64,000 bases of DNA from Anisus vortex (GCA_949126835.1 OX421507.1:6608605-6672604); one strand, 5' to 3'. Shown: positions 43,480 to 55,311, numbered from the stretch's first letter. Notes: generated by a model not told the origin, from the letters alone. Program-made: numbers and translations.

Positions 43480-43735
43480 AAAAATCCCGTCGGACCTGAT
43501 TGATCCATAGGGCCGGGTGAAGCAGCGTTCACCAGTTTCTGTGGCCACGCCATGCTAGCGGATTAGTGTGGCTAGCACAATGCCCAGCCGCCTTAACTTT
43601 GCTGCAACGAAAGTCAGGGTACTCATCAGAGCTAAGCAGACGCAATGACGGAAGAACTCTTTGCCTTCACATGGTTTGAACCCAGGACCTTCGGTACGCC
43701 AGCCGAAAGCGTTGTCTCTCGTACACCGTGCGTTC
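43480..43735 (-). mobile_element. tRNA-derived SINE, family 1
   Basis: Complete order in reverse: 'cccgtcggacctgattgatc', 'gtgaagcagcgttcaccagt', 'ttctgtggccacgccatgct', 'gcacaatgcccagccgcctt', inverted B-box 'ggtttgaacccagg', 'accttcggtacgccagccga'. Head end near 43735. Confidence 0.92.
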
Positions 43736-44022
43736 TATGTTCCAGAGTACATATGTTTTAACTTAGAGTTGTTAATATCGTTTGTTCTTTTTGCAAATAT
43801 TGTATATAATAATGAAATACCAAATATCAGGTTTTATTAAATCATTCGTTTTAGTCCGGCATTCCGATCCTTTCGAAAGTCGGGATCATGGTTCACGACA
43901 ATTAGCTCTTACCTGTCATAAAGCCGAGGCGTCCTTTTTTTTTCTGTGCTCGCTCTCCGAGGATAGCTATATATATTTAGCTATGTAAATTATTCAATAT
44001 GGCGGTGACACTAATAATAAGG

Positions 44023-44060
44023 AATTTTGGCATCAATTTTGGCATCAATTTTGGCATCAA
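44023..44060. repeat. 12 bp repeat, 3 copies
   Basis: 'aattttggcatc' three times in a row, ending 'aaa'. Confidence 0.9.
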
Positions 44061-44385
44061 ACTATCAAGAGGCTTTGGGTTTAACTAAAGGATCTCAAAC
44101 ATTGTGCACAGGCATCTGTAACTCTTTTTGTTGTTGTTGTTTTTTTTACATTACTATCAATGTAGAAAACGCTGCTGATTAGTGTTACGGGGGACTGCTG
44201 CATTGGCCAATGCTGTGTAAATATGACATATTCGATGTTGTCCGTATACTACCATTGGGAAAAAAACAAAGTAAAAAATGGAATTACGAGTATGGTGTTG
44301 TAGCCAATACTTTGTTTACTGTGCATATATATACATAGATAATATACCAGTATGTGTCGTATTTTTTTTGTTTTTGTTGTTGCCT

Positions 44386-44515
44386 TTTTGGCGCAGTGCT
44401 CCTGATCAAACGCCAATTTCGGGACACAGCACCGAAATTAGTGATATAGCAACGAATTTCTGATACAACACCGATCGTCTGATATTATAGCACCAAGTTT
44501 GCGAAACCGCACCTA
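44386..44515. repeat. Degenerate CACCGAA repeat
   Basis: About five degenerate ~20-25 bp units: 'cacagcaccgaaattagtga', 'tatagcaacgaatttctgat', 'acaacaccgatcgtctgata', 'ttatagcaccaagtttgcga', 'aaccgcaccta'. Origin unknown. Confidence 0.6.
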
Positions 44516-46460
44516 ATAGTTATTTATACATAACTGCTTCTCAAGTCAAGGCTTTTTTTTTTGTCATAACCCTTTAACGGATGGACGATGCATGCAAGTG
44601 ACCACTATAGGCTACTAAAAAATACTAACAACTAAAACAACAGCACAGCTACTATTGAAAACGTCTTAATCGAGCTATATAAATTAAAATTGAACTCTCC
44701 GGCGCGAAAGTCAGCTCTTCCTGGACAAGAATGAAAAAAAATAATTCTTGGCAACTAGAGGGGTTGGAGCGTTTGAGATCGACTATTTTTGACAGAGCTA
44801 TGAAGTATGACGTAAACTATCGTTTTGACGTAATTGATAAGAGTCAAAACATGAGTAATGTCTTATATGACGTGGTATTTTGAATAAGAATTTCGGTTAA
44901 GTGGGTTACTTGGCATGTATTATATAACTTTATTTATCTTTGATTCCTTTGTCTACCCACCATATCTTTTTTATTAAACTTTCTGTCCATATGTGTCTTT
45001 CTCTATCTCTTGATATATATACATATATATATATATATGTGTGTGACGCTCGTCACATTTATTTTTAAACTAAGGAATTCGATGTTTGAAGATTTTAAAA
45101 TTATAGGTCGAGATTTTACTGTCGCCTTGACCCTCTAGGTGGTGTAAGATAACTGAGATTGGAGGCCCAACCTCAATGCCCCTTCCTTTCCTTCCCCTCC
45201 AGCCCTTGGATCTTTCATTGTGTTTAGAAGTGACATTGTCCTTTCAGATACTCAGTAAAGGGAAGCCCCGTCTTTGTTCAGTTTTGAGATAAGACCACAC
45301 CCAGAGACTAAACTGACCTATTCTTTCCTACTGCATCGGTCCTTCCCCCCTTTTCCTGGCAGGTTTATGACATAATTGCCATGTAAAGTGACCACCGTTA
45401 TAGATTTCGGATAGTGTCAAACGCCCCGGAATGTTCCCCTCCGTAATTATAGTTTGGAAACTCAGTCTGTTATTGTTAGGCTGGCCATTGATATTCTCCC
45501 CCCCCCCCCCTTGTGTCTTTAAGGGAACGGTTCAATGTTGGCCAATCAAAAGGTCCAGTTTAGTCACGTGTTTGGCATGTCCAACCAGAAATTATTCGAG
45601 CTAGAAAATAGAAAATTTACACTGGAATTTCTTCAGTGCATCTGAGAGACTCCATATAGGAAACATCTCTCGGTATTGGTGCGGGGAGGTGATACCCTGC
45701 TAGTGTAGCCAGTCTAGTTTAATTTAACTAAGTATTTCCACTATTTTCACCTGCACAACTTAGTGATTTCGTTTGCATTTGTTACATCAGATCATCCGAT
45801 ATTTGACATTAGTACTTTTGTTTTCAATCAATAAACTGGAGATATATGTAATTCACCACAAGTTATTAACTGTTTTATAGTTATATTAGTCTATGTGTTC
45901 TGTGTGGCTGATGATATATTAAAGAAAGTAGCAAGCTGGTGAATCCGCCCTACTTATCTCAATAATAGTTGATGGAAATATAAATTTTGCGATATATGAC
46001 CAATTACTGCAATAGCGCCATACTCCTTGACTAGACCAGCCGGGGGTGTGAGTACAAATTACTGCACCCTGACGTGTCTGTAAGGCCAAAATTCAAACCA
46101 CCTACGACAATATGTAATATAGTTAATACTCTAAGGGTACGTACTCTGTTCTATGTCTAGTGTCTTCTTCAATTTAATTATAACTCAAGCCACTCGATCG
46201 ATGAATCTTGACAGAAGAATTTAATGCTGCCACTTATGTACGATTATTAACAACTTCACTGGTAGTTGAGCACAAATCAACAACTACACAAACCGCTCCA
46301 ACACGTGCTTTTATAGATTTTGGTACAGAGAGTACTAGAAATGGATTTTCCCGAAGCTTTTGGAATGGGAATTGAAACGCGTACTAAAACGTCGAAGAAA
46401 CTACGAGAAAGCATAATTGTATTGAGTCGAAATAAATAAATTAATACTTGCTCTCTACGA
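44516..46460. other. No recognised gene
   Basis: (TA)n near 45012-45040 and a poly-C run near 45500. The remainder has only short open frames and no recognised repeat family. Confidence 0.45.
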
Positions 46461-46466
46461 AGGGGA

Positions 46467-46735
46467 GGTCGCCGAGCGGCAGCGCGTTTGGCTGGCGTAG
46501 CAAAGGTCCTGGGTCCGAATCCTGGTGAAGACTTGAATTTGTTCCCTGTACTGGAGGGTGTCCCTGAGTCTACCCAGCTCTGATGGGCAACAGACCTTAG
46601 TTGAGGTAAAGTAAATGCGGCTGAGCACTGCCCTGGCCACACAATCTCCTAGTAATCCGTGGCCACAGAAACTGGTGAACGCTTTACCGGCTCTATGACT
46701 CAAATTGGTCAGACGGTATACTTTACTTACCTTAC
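46467..46735 (+). mobile_element. tRNA-derived SINE, family 1, near complete
   Basis: Head 'gtcgccgagcggcagcgcg' (A-box region), 'tttggctggcgtagcaaag', B-box 'gggtccgaatcctgg', 'ctggagggtgtccctgagtc', 'tacccagctctgatgggca', 'gtggccacagaaactggtga', tail 'ggtatactttacttacctta'. The 121-codon minus frame here is the SINE read backwards. Confidence 0.93.
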
Positions 46736-46853
46736 TAACTCTTCACTGGTTATATCGCTGTCACACCAAAATCAAATGTGAATAAATAACTCTACATGAA
46801 CTAGCGAGGCAATGTCAAATACAATATAGAAACTATTATTACATGCTATAGGG

Positions 46854-47050
46854 CAGCGATTGCGAGCCAATGGCACGCGTGCCACAGCTGGCACGCAGAG
46901 CCATTTCTGTGGGCACGCGAGCATTTACCAAAAACGGAACAGATAAGTTATGGTAATTGGTTTTAATTGCTGTGCTGGCACTTTGAAATAAATAAGTTGG
47001 TCTTGTATTGTACTTTGGGCACGCGGCCTCAAAAGGTTCGCCATCACTGC
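46854..47050 (-). mobile_element. hAT MITE, family A-like subfamily, with 8 bp duplication
   Basis: 'ctataggg' precedes (46846-46853) and follows (47051-47058) the element exactly. Ends 'cagcgattgcgagcc' and 'ggttcgccatcactg'. Contains the family A subterminal palindrome 'ggcacgcgtgcc', but the rest of the body differs from the 35001 copy. Confidence 0.85.
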
Positions 47051-47745
47051 CTATAGGGCCTACACATAAAATGACAATATACGTAAAATCTATTTATTTA
47101 TATATTTTTCTATCTATCAACCTATCTAGGCTATATTTATACGTTTCGTTGTTTTTTGTATCATTATTAATATTGATATATATTAATTTTTATAGTGTGT
47201 GTTAATTGGATTCCATGATAAAAATGACCTCAAAGAATATGTTTTAAAAACCCATTTTGTCAAATCCAATTAGTGCGTACGATATCGCAGACAATATATA
47301 TTCGGTGAAATCTGAGCCTCAGATGAGTCAATACAATATTATGTGAGAGATCAACCCTTCCACCCCCCCCCCCCTCTTTCCACTCCGGCCTCTATTTCAG
47401 TCGTGGAAACCTCCTCCAGTGGGAAATAGTCCCAATGTAATCACCGTTTATCACTACACCGCGTAGTGATCCAACTCAATTGATATCACTGACACACGTG
47501 TGTTTCGAGAAACGGGAAACTCAGACGAACGAACGAACGAACGTTCTCACAAACAAGGAAGTAAGTTCTGGCATCAATCTTCCAAATAACAGGATGGTCA
47601 CGGTCAAATTGTTAAAAAACGCCGCAGCGTGTCCAATATAGATTGTGTGTTCCTTTGTTTTCCTTCTGTACATTATTGAATACCTATATGTTGAAATGTT
47701 ATTTCCTCCACGAACCATTTCCGTAGTGAATATTGCATTGATTTA
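47051..47745. other. No recognised gene
   Basis: C run near 47365; short ACGA repeats near 47525. Nothing else identified. Confidence 0.4.
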
Positions 47746-47748
47746 AAT

Positions 47749-47800
47749 CAGTGGTTCTCGAACTTTAAAAAAAATAGGAGTCATGAAAAGTTCACAAGGA
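47749..47800. mobile_element. Possible hAT terminus
   Basis: 'cagtggttctcgaacttt' resembles a very common animal hAT end (CAGTGGTTCTCAAAC). No matching second end seen nearby. Confidence 0.4.
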
Positions 47801-47989
47801 CAGTTTTTTTAAACGGGTGTTTTAGCTATTATGCATGTTGTTTTAGTGCGGGCATAGGTAAGTGTGTCTCGGACAGGAGAATATCCTCCAATATATAAGA
47901 TTAACAACCTTTCTCATCGTACATTGACAGAACAGCTGTAATTATTGTTTTCTAAAACGGTATGAATCCTAGTTGGGATAGAGATGATA

Positions 47990-48105
47990 GAAACAATTGG
48001 CTTTATATTTCTTAGCCTCGAGATTATATCCATGTTCTTAGTGCTCTGAGCTTACATTATGTTGGCAGCGCTAAACAAATATCATAATTCTTATTTTTTC
48101 CGCTT
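47990..48105 (+). mobile_element. CR1/L2-like LINE 3' tail
   Basis: 'ctttatatttcttagcctcg', 'agattatatccatgttctta', 'gtgctctgagcttacattat', 'gttggcagcgctaaacaaat', then AT-rich end. Matches the 3' UTR at 20270-20350. Confidence 0.75.
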
Positions 48106-48167
48106 TTAGCTGTGAAGATTACTGTTTCTTTTGTTTTTTTGTATTGGTATTTGGAAACGTCATCTTC

Positions 48168-48300
48168 AATCTCTCACTCTCTCTTTCTAACTATCCCACT
48201 CTCTTTCTTTCTCTCTCTCTCTTCATTCTTTGCCTTTATCTTTATCACCTTGTCTTTCTCCCTCTGAATTTCTCTCCCCCCCCCCATTCCTCTTTCACTT
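48168..48300. repeat. CT-rich tract
   Basis: (CT)n and CTTT blocks between the two inverted LINE tails at 47990-48105 and 48316-48540. Confidence 0.85.
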
Positions 48301-48315
48301 TTGCTTTTTAAATTT

Positions 48316-48540
48316 ATAATAATAATAATATTGTATAGCGCTGCCAACAAACATAATGTAAGCTCAGAGCACATTTAACATACATCGAAAAACACGGATA
48401 TAAATCTCTAGGCTAAGAAATGTAAAGCTAATTGATTATTTAAAACTTCACAAACATGGGACAAAGCAAATAAATGAAGCATGAACGGAAGTTACATAAA
48501 AAGTAAGACAATAGTTGGTCTAAAACATATTTAATGAAGA
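48316..48540 (-). mobile_element. CR1/L2-like LINE 3' tail, inverted to the previous one
   Basis: (AAT)n, 'tatagcgctgccaacaaaca', 'aatgtaagctcagagcacat', then a body shared with 17185-17420. The first ~36 bases pair with 48041-48072 on the opposite strand. Confidence 0.75.
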
Positions 48541-48950
48541 TAAATATTGAAATAATATCGGCAGAACGAAGTGTTCTCTGCGGAACATATGGTTTAATTA
48601 TGTCAATTTTTTTCTTTTGTACCCATTTTTCTCATTCTTGTTCCCTCTGCTACTTTCTCTCGCTCGTGGTCTCGTATTCTCTCATATTTTTAAAAAAATG
48701 TTTTTATTCCTCTTTTCTTAGATTCAACTATAGTATGAAAGGATTTAATAGCCAGCACAATGGCGTCCATTTCTTTCGACCAAGACCAGTTTTTCCATAA
48801 CCGCTAATTGGACTTAAGAACAACTCACTCAGTTCTTAGTCTTTTCAATCAGGAAGATTTTTTCTCTTGTGCTAGCTACACAATCCTATCATCTTTTTTG
48901 GTAAAGCTTAGCCAACTTTTTCTAGTTAGTTTACGTTATTATTCACAACC
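48541..48950. other. No recognised gene
   Basis: An 88-codon plus frame at 48534-48800 has no domain and is Phe/Ser-rich. Confidence 0.4.
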
Positions 48951-48951
48951 G

Positions 48952-49158
48952 AAAACTGCTACATCCTTTTGATAATAGTGTGTCAAAGTAGGATTTCTAA
49001 TTCATTCAGCGCGCCTAAAGACTGAAATTTATCCGGTTCTAGCTCTAAATTTCTTTTAGAAAATACTTGATTTGCCTTTCAGCGGGGTCTTTCGCGTGCC
49101 GCTGAAAATCGCTTTGCGTGTCAATTCTGGCACGCGTGCCGTAGGTTGCATACCCTTA
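48952..49158 (+). mobile_element. hAT MITE, family A, worn left end
   Basis: 'gataatagtgtgtcaaagta', 'ggatttctaattcattcagc', 'tctggcacgcgtgccgtagg', 'ttgcataccctta'. The left inverted repeat is badly decayed ('actgctacatcctttt'). Confidence 0.8.
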
Positions 49159-49590
49159 AATTTTAGGATAACACACACACATACAACTACAACAAATACT
49201 GCGTAATTTATTTTGAAAGATGCTTTCGAAACTTAGCCCAAAGGTCATCAAAATGCGCATCACAAAATCACTTCAAACGCCGCACTCTTCAACACTGTTG
49301 CAGTTCCAGAGAGAGATGCCGGGAATCAGAGATTGAAAGGGAGTCACTCATGCAAAGAGCGGTTGTAGCTGGTTGGGCAAAAAAGCCATTAGCGATAAAT
49401 GCTGTTTGACGTAATACAATTTGTCCCATTCAGAAGCCAGAATTAACCCGACTTGAGCATTAGCTAGCTTGTCGAAACAATTTTCCTTTCAATATATTGT
49501 TAGAATTTTTGTTTTTTTGTTTTGTCGACGTCATTCGTGGACATACAAGTTAGTTTTCAGTTAGCCCAGCGTAGAGTAACGCGAACAATA
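49159..49590. other. No recognised gene or repeat
   Basis: Nothing identified. Confidence 0.4.
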
Positions 49591-49591
49591 G

Positions 49592-49652
49592 ATAGTGATA
49601 GAGAGAGGGAGAAAGAGAGTGGGAGAGAGAGAGAGGGGAGGAAGGGAGAGTG
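49592..49652. repeat. GA-rich microsatellite
   Basis: (GA)n and GGGA blocks before the SINE. Confidence 0.85.
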
Positions 49653-49695
49653 TTTGAAAGTGCTCAAGAGATGAAGATTGGGGAGGGGAGGGGTA

Positions 49696-49945
49696 AGGTG
49701 GCCGAGCAATTGGGCCGTTCGGCTGGATTGTGTGGGTGTATTCGTAACGAAAGGTCTTGGCTTCAAATCCTCGTTGAGGTAAGGATTGTTTTCTCGGGTG
49801 TCTACCCAGCTCTAATTGGTACCGTAGTATTGGTGACTGGGCATTGTGCTGGACATACAATCCCGTATCATTCCGTTGCCACAGAAACTGGTGAACGCTT
49901 CTTCACCGGTCCAATGGATCGATTTGATCCGACGAGATTTCGTTT
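49696..49945 (+). mobile_element. tRNA-derived SINE, family 1, with diverged head
   Basis: Head 'aggtggccgagcaattgg', 'ccgttcggctgg', a variant insert 'attgtgtgggtgtattcgta', B-box 'cttcaaatcctcg', 'gggcattgtgctggacatac', 'cacagaaactggtgaacgct', tail 'gatttgatccgacgagattt'. Confidence 0.85.
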
Positions 49946-50179
49946 TTTTTTAAAGAAAAGAAGAGATAATCCTAGAAGGTTTAGGTTCTATATTTAGAAT
50001 GTTCCAGAGGGCTATTGCAGCGCGGCATACGAGAGAATTGGGTGGCCTTGGATATGCTCTCCTGATTTTTTCTGTCCAAAACCGAATCTATTCTTTTGGT
50101 AAATAAAAAATAGTTTTCTTCAAAACAAAAGGGGTCACACGGTGTGGGTTCAGTTAATAGGCAAAGTGGAACGGATATT

Positions 50180-50337
50180 ATCTAGTACAAGGGTCGTCAA
50201 CTTTTTCATAAGAGCGTGCCAGACTAGAATTTCTAACGCATTCAGCGTGCCAAATGTTCAAAATGCTCAAAAGTCTTTCGCTTGCCATTGACAATCGTTA
50301 TGCGTACCAAGCCTGGTTGCCGGCCCATGATCTAGGA
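50180..50337 (+). mobile_element. hAT MITE, family A, internally short
   Basis: The element is 50188-50329 (142 bp). Flanking 'atctagta' and 'atctagga' match at 7 of 8. Starts 'caagggtcgtcaactttt', ends 'ggttgccggcccatg'. Shorter than the ~200 bp siblings because of internal deletion. Confidence 0.9.
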
Positions 50338-52250
50338 TACCAATGCTCCATTCTCAGACCTATGACACTCTGTCGACGCATCAACAAAGAATATTAGTTA
50401 AGAAAAAAATAAAGTTAATGATAAGGATAGTTTTTTAAAATGACTTTTAGCTACATGCTACATTGAGAGCCATTTTAGTATAGATTTAGTGGAATGTTAA
50501 TAGTGCTCGCACACACACATACACAAACACACACACCCTCACGTACAAGAAGCATTTCTGCAGTTGGTCATGAAGGTTTTTGTGAAGTTATGAATAGCAT
50601 TTAAACAGCATGATAACTTCACAAGTTTATTGACATTTAGATGTACGAGTGTTACGTCATCGATTAACCAGCACACTACAACTTTGCACATCTAAATGGT
50701 GTTATAATGTAACCATTCAACCTCTCTTATAATATAGCCTACGTCAGTACCATTCCGTGTGTTTGCATTACGTGTATCCTAATAAATTGGCCGTTTAAAG
50801 TCTTTCGTCAAATCTTAATATTGTACTTAAAACTCAACTACTAGGAATAATGCTTGTGAAAAAAACAATTCCTCTGCTCTTTTCCTGACTTATTCAAAGT
50901 AACATCTACAGGATCAATCAAACAATAACGATTCTCAGACAAATGGAGTAAAGAGGTTCACTAAATAATAAGCATTACACAAATTCTTGGAAATGATTAA
51001 AATGTTGCTAAACGTTGTGACATTTAGTTTAGGAGACTCGGTGTCACCAACAATTAGTGCGAAGAAAATGTTATGTGTCTGATACGAAGCTTGAAGTCAC
51101 AAATGAAAAGTTTTTAAATGTAAACAATGACACAATTTAAAGAAAACTACAGAACCATTTATAAAAGCCCTATTTTAAATCTCTTCCTTTTCTTAGAGTT
51201 CTTTGAATTTGTTAGGCCTGAGGGAGCCACCTGAAGCGGAAACGTGTCCGATTATACGACGTTTCAACCAACTGACCCCAACATTTGATAGCCGCTCATT
51301 GTTGAACATTAGGACGCTCCATCCCACGCCCCATCCCACGCTTATTGTCGGACATTAGGACGGTCCACCTCCTCTCTCTCTCTCCCTCGTCTTAGGCTCC
51401 GTATGGCCAGAATTAAACAGATCATGGGAGGCGATTAATGGTGATCCACGTATGCAGCGGATGTTATACCTCCTAAAGATAGATTCCTGGAGGCGTGGAA
51501 TTGTGGGGAAGAGTGGGTTAAAGGTCAGGCGCATTTATGTGATTTCGAAAGCCACATATTGCCACGAGGAGAATAATTATTTAAATAAACATACAGTAAA
51601 TCTCTGCGCAGACAATAATGAAAGATTAAAACTATAAAAATACATCTAAGAGTCTGCTTTCAAATTTAAAATAGATTTTATTCTAGGCAATCAGATTTAT
51701 GCATAATTTTTCCATTCTATGCAAGAAAACAAATGCGTAACACCACTCACTCCTAGAGGAAGAGAGATTTTAAATTTATAGTCTCACATGGCTAAAGAAA
51801 ATGTGCAAAGAAAAAACGTACAAGTCCAAGGTTAAATGTATAATAAGTGGGATTCTTAAAATTCCTTTTAAATGAATCTTGTTATTTCTGGCTAGGAAAT
51901 AGGTCGACTTATTTATCTACGGTCTATCAAACCGTCGCCAGTGCTACAGAGGATGTTATAGTCAGAGGATCAATAGGCAGCTGCCCATTGTAATAAGAAC
52001 GGAAGTCATTGCAAGACAAAATGCCAGAGAGAAACAAAGAGAGAGGGAGAAAAAGAAGGGGGGGTGGGAGGGGGAATGAGAGAAAGAGAGACAGAGAGAG
52101 AAAAAAGGAGAGAGAATAGAAAAAAAAAGAGAGAAGATGAAAAAAGTTCGTCAAAAAGTAAGAGATTAAACTAGAAGATGAGAGATAGAGAGAGTTATTC
52201 AGAGAAACAGATAGTAAAGATATGTAGGAAGAGAGATGTAAAGATGGAGA
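50338..52250. other. No recognised gene; small duplications
   Basis: A degenerate tandem duplication at 51299-51370 ('attgttgaacattaggacgc' / 'attgtcggacattaggacgg'). GA-rich run 52020-52140 on the plus strand; the 123-codon minus frame across it is an artefact. Confidence 0.45.
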
Positions 52251-52330
52251 CAGAGAAATGTAGAATACGCATGTTACAGAGAAATGTAGAATACGCATGT
52301 TACAGAGAAATGTAGAATACGCATGTTACA
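52251..52330. repeat. 26 bp tandem repeat, 3 copies
   Basis: Unit 'cagagaaatgtagaatacgc' + 'atgtta', essentially perfect. Confidence 0.95.
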
Positions 52331-52424
52331 GAGAGATGAGGAATGGAAAGCGGAATAGAGGACTAATATATAAGAAGCAATGTTCTACTCGAATGTCATT
52401 TTGTCGACTACCAGAAACCGAATT

Positions 52425-52768
52425 TATAAGTCTCTAAATTACTGGACGAGCCCGAATAGCGCTATAGTCCAGGGCGTAACGTATTCGGAGTGAGCTCTGG
52501 GTGAGGGGCACACCAAAGCTCTGTCCGGGCTCCAGCCACCAAACGTCACGCCGAATGCGTGGCTTGCCATGTAACAGGGACGGTTTCCGCAGCCCATCTT
52601 ATTATTCACTGCGGTTCCCCTCGCCCGTATACCTGCAATGTGCCCCGGTAGCACAAATCATATGCATCCAGGAACCAGGATGATCTAAGGGACCTGTTGG
52701 CAACCTCCTTTCTACCTCCACACCGGGGCAACAGGTCTACCCGTTGTACGCCCTGGACTTAAGCGATA
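52425..52768 (-). mobile_element. Family C element, longest copy
   Basis: On the minus strand: 'ggtgtggaggtagaaagg', 'tcctggatgcatatgatttg', 'tgctaccggggcacattgca', 'ggtggctggagcccggacag', 'gcgctattcgggctcgtcca'. Near-terminal inverted repeats: 'gtccagggcgtaac' at about 52467 and 'gtacgccctggac' at about 52747 pair with one another. Two small open frames on opposite strands here are repeat-derived. Confidence 0.75.
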
Positions 52769-53400
52769 GAAGGATCGTCTGTTTTTTTAGGCGCATAAGG
52801 ATCTCTTAAGAATCTCAAACTGAAGTATTGAATAACTAGAACGTAAACTCTGGATATTCTCTGATGAACATGGAGTTTTTATTTGAAAAAAAAAACATTT
52901 TGAAGTGGAGCTGGGGCGGATTTCCCACTTTAAAAATTTTTTTGTTCCACAATACTTCTGTTTAAAGTGATGTGGACTATAACTACAAACAATAACACCC
53001 GGAAAACAAAAACTCAAATTGACAATTTTACGTTCAGCTGGGTATGAAGTCACTCTATGACTTCTTTTTCCTGCCTACATCATTTATTAATTGAGTGTTT
53101 AGTACATTGCGGTTCAGCCTTTTACGAGGAATACAAGCGTCGTTATTCATTTACCGTAGCCTTCGCCCTCCACCGCACCCACGCTACCACCCCAGGCCCC
53201 ACCACCAACCTACACGTAAAACCCCCTGAGAAACCCTCCTCCATTCATTTGAAAACTTAATCACTCGAGATGGGCCAGGCGAGTGAAAGGTCTTCAAAGA
53301 AAAGGAGAACGAAAACACTTTAAGACTTTAAGAACAATAAAGACAATTATTTTACTTTTAATATTCTCCCCCCACCCCACATACCATACAAATACACACC
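52769..53400. other. No recognised gene
   Basis: An 88-codon minus frame (52787-53053) and short plus frames have no recognisable domain. Confidence 0.4.
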
Positions 53401-53408
53401 CACTCACA

Positions 53409-53847
53409 CCCACACACAAACATATAGTCTACAAATGCCCCCACACACAAACATATAGTCTACAAATGACCCACACACAAACATATAGTCTACAAATGCC
53501 CCCACACACAAACATATAGTCTACAAATGCCCCCACACACAAACATATAGTCTACAAATGACCCACACACAAACATATAGTCTACAAATGACCCACACAC
53601 AAACATATAGTCTACAAATGACCCACACACAAACATATAGTCTACAAATGACCCACACACAAACATATAGTCTACAAATGACCCAAACACAAACATATAG
53701 TCTACAAATGACCCACACACAAACATATAGTCTACAAATGACCCACACACAAACATATAGTCTACAAATGACCCACACACAAACATATAGTCTACAAATG
53801 ACCCACACACAAACATATAGTCTACAAATGCCCCCACACACAAACAA
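53409..53847. repeat. 30 bp tandem array, about 14-15 copies
   Basis: Unit 'cccacacacaaacatatagt' + 'ctacaaatga'. Variants: 'aatgcccccacac' at both ends, one 'cccaaacac' unit. Divisible by three, so 10-residue repeat frames (for example SFVDYMFVCG) run through it on both strands; artefacts. Confidence 0.97.
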
Positions 53848-55030
53848 GCCGACAGAGCTAAAAAAAATAATAATTCGACAATGAACATTGACAAATAAAT
53901 GTTATTTAATGGTTTGTTACCTTTCAATTGATTTCCAGTTGTCGGCGAGATGTCAAATGAGTTTTTTAATCCAATAAATTTATAAAATGTTTCTGTCTGT
54001 CTGTCTTTTTATCAATCTTCTAAGTATTTATCTATCTATTTATCAATCTATGTATAAATCTATTTCTCTATCTATCCATGTAACTATAATTATTTCTCTC
54101 TGTCCATTTATCCTTCCATTGTCTGCCTACAATCTATCTTTCTATCTATCCCTCTATCTATCTATGTTTAATTAATGTTTGGTATATTTTCGGTTCGGTA
54201 CATGATTGATTGGGTATACTGTAAGTTGATCAAATATTTTTTGTTTGGTATATTTTAACTTGGGAACATTATTTTGAGACATATTTTCGGTATTTAGATT
54301 TTTTTTAAATATAAAGATTGCTGGACTTATAATTTTGTTATATGAAGCATATTATTTTTCATAACTTATACGCACTTATTTTTCTTTATCATTTTACGTC
54401 CACTTATGTAAAGCACAGCCCTCAGCTCTAAGCTCATCGAAGATAACCATTCCGTAACACACATCGTGACAATAAACAGTGGTAGTAAACTTCTCGTTTT
54501 GCTGCCACACTGGCCTATTCATAAAATAATTCTGTGTAAAAAACAGCAAATCAAAAACTCACGCACACACACATACACGTATTATTGATAATTGACTGCA
54601 CACACAGGATTACGAAATGATGAAAGTAATTGAATGGTTGTTGGAGGGCATTATCGATAATTTCAGTTATTTTAGACACTATTTGTAAAGGTCAAGGTGT
54701 CGTACACCAGAACTTCAGCTTGTCTGTCCCTACGTTTAATCTGAGGCAATTATTCCAGAAGTTTGTCTGTACGTGTTTGTGCTCGTGTCAGTTTGTGTGT
54801 GTGTGTGTATGTATACGTGTGTGTGTTTAAACTGCAATACAGATATAATAAAAAAAATAATAACAGAAGATGTAAACAGGCATAATGTCTGTTTATACGT
54901 TTTGTGAGCGTTTTTTTTTAAATGTCATCTTAATAACTAATGATGTTGTTGGGAATATGTTGACATATAAATAGTCTTAAAATAAAATTGTAAAATAGAC
55001 ATAGCTGTGGTAAACATACATTCTAATACC
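53848..55030. other. No recognised gene; simple sequence
   Basis: CTAT-like patches 53990-54170, (GT)n at about 54796-54830, and a short AT-rich remainder. Confidence 0.45.
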
Positions 55031-55035
55031 AAACA

Positions 55036-55311
55036 CTATAATAAGATGGACCGCCTGCTTAGATATTTCTGCTATTTGATAACTTGAAACACTCTGTTTC
55101 GGAATTTCCGTCACACCTTGTCCTCTAGACTTCCGGTTTAGTAATTCCCTATGATTTTCTCAATGAAAAATTAAGATTGAAATTGAAAGCTGTATACAGC
55201 GGAAAACTTTCGGTACGTTTTAGGAGTCATTTAGGACAGCGTTATTGGCTGCGCACGGAAAAAACAACACTTAAGGTCTAAAAATAGAGCAAGCAGTTTA
55301 TCTTATTATAG
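55036..55311. mobile_element. TIR element (MITE), ~276 bp
   Basis: 25 bp imperfect inverted repeats, 20 of 25 matching: 'ctataataagatggaccgcc' + 'tgctt' at the left and its counterpart 'gagcaagcag' + 'tttatcttattatag' at the right. One end of a further copy is at 39217-39265. Ends begin CTATAATA; superfamily not assigned. Confidence 0.75.

Noticed and set aside
46277..46703. 121- and 82-codon minus frames
   Set aside because: They are the reverse of a complete family 1 SINE; the same residues (for example RIRTQDLCYASQ-like) recur at other SINE copies such as 27216-27437.
53490..53927. 145-codon repeat frame (SFVDYMFVCG-type units)
   Set aside because: Product of the 30 bp tandem array; the opposite strand is equally open.
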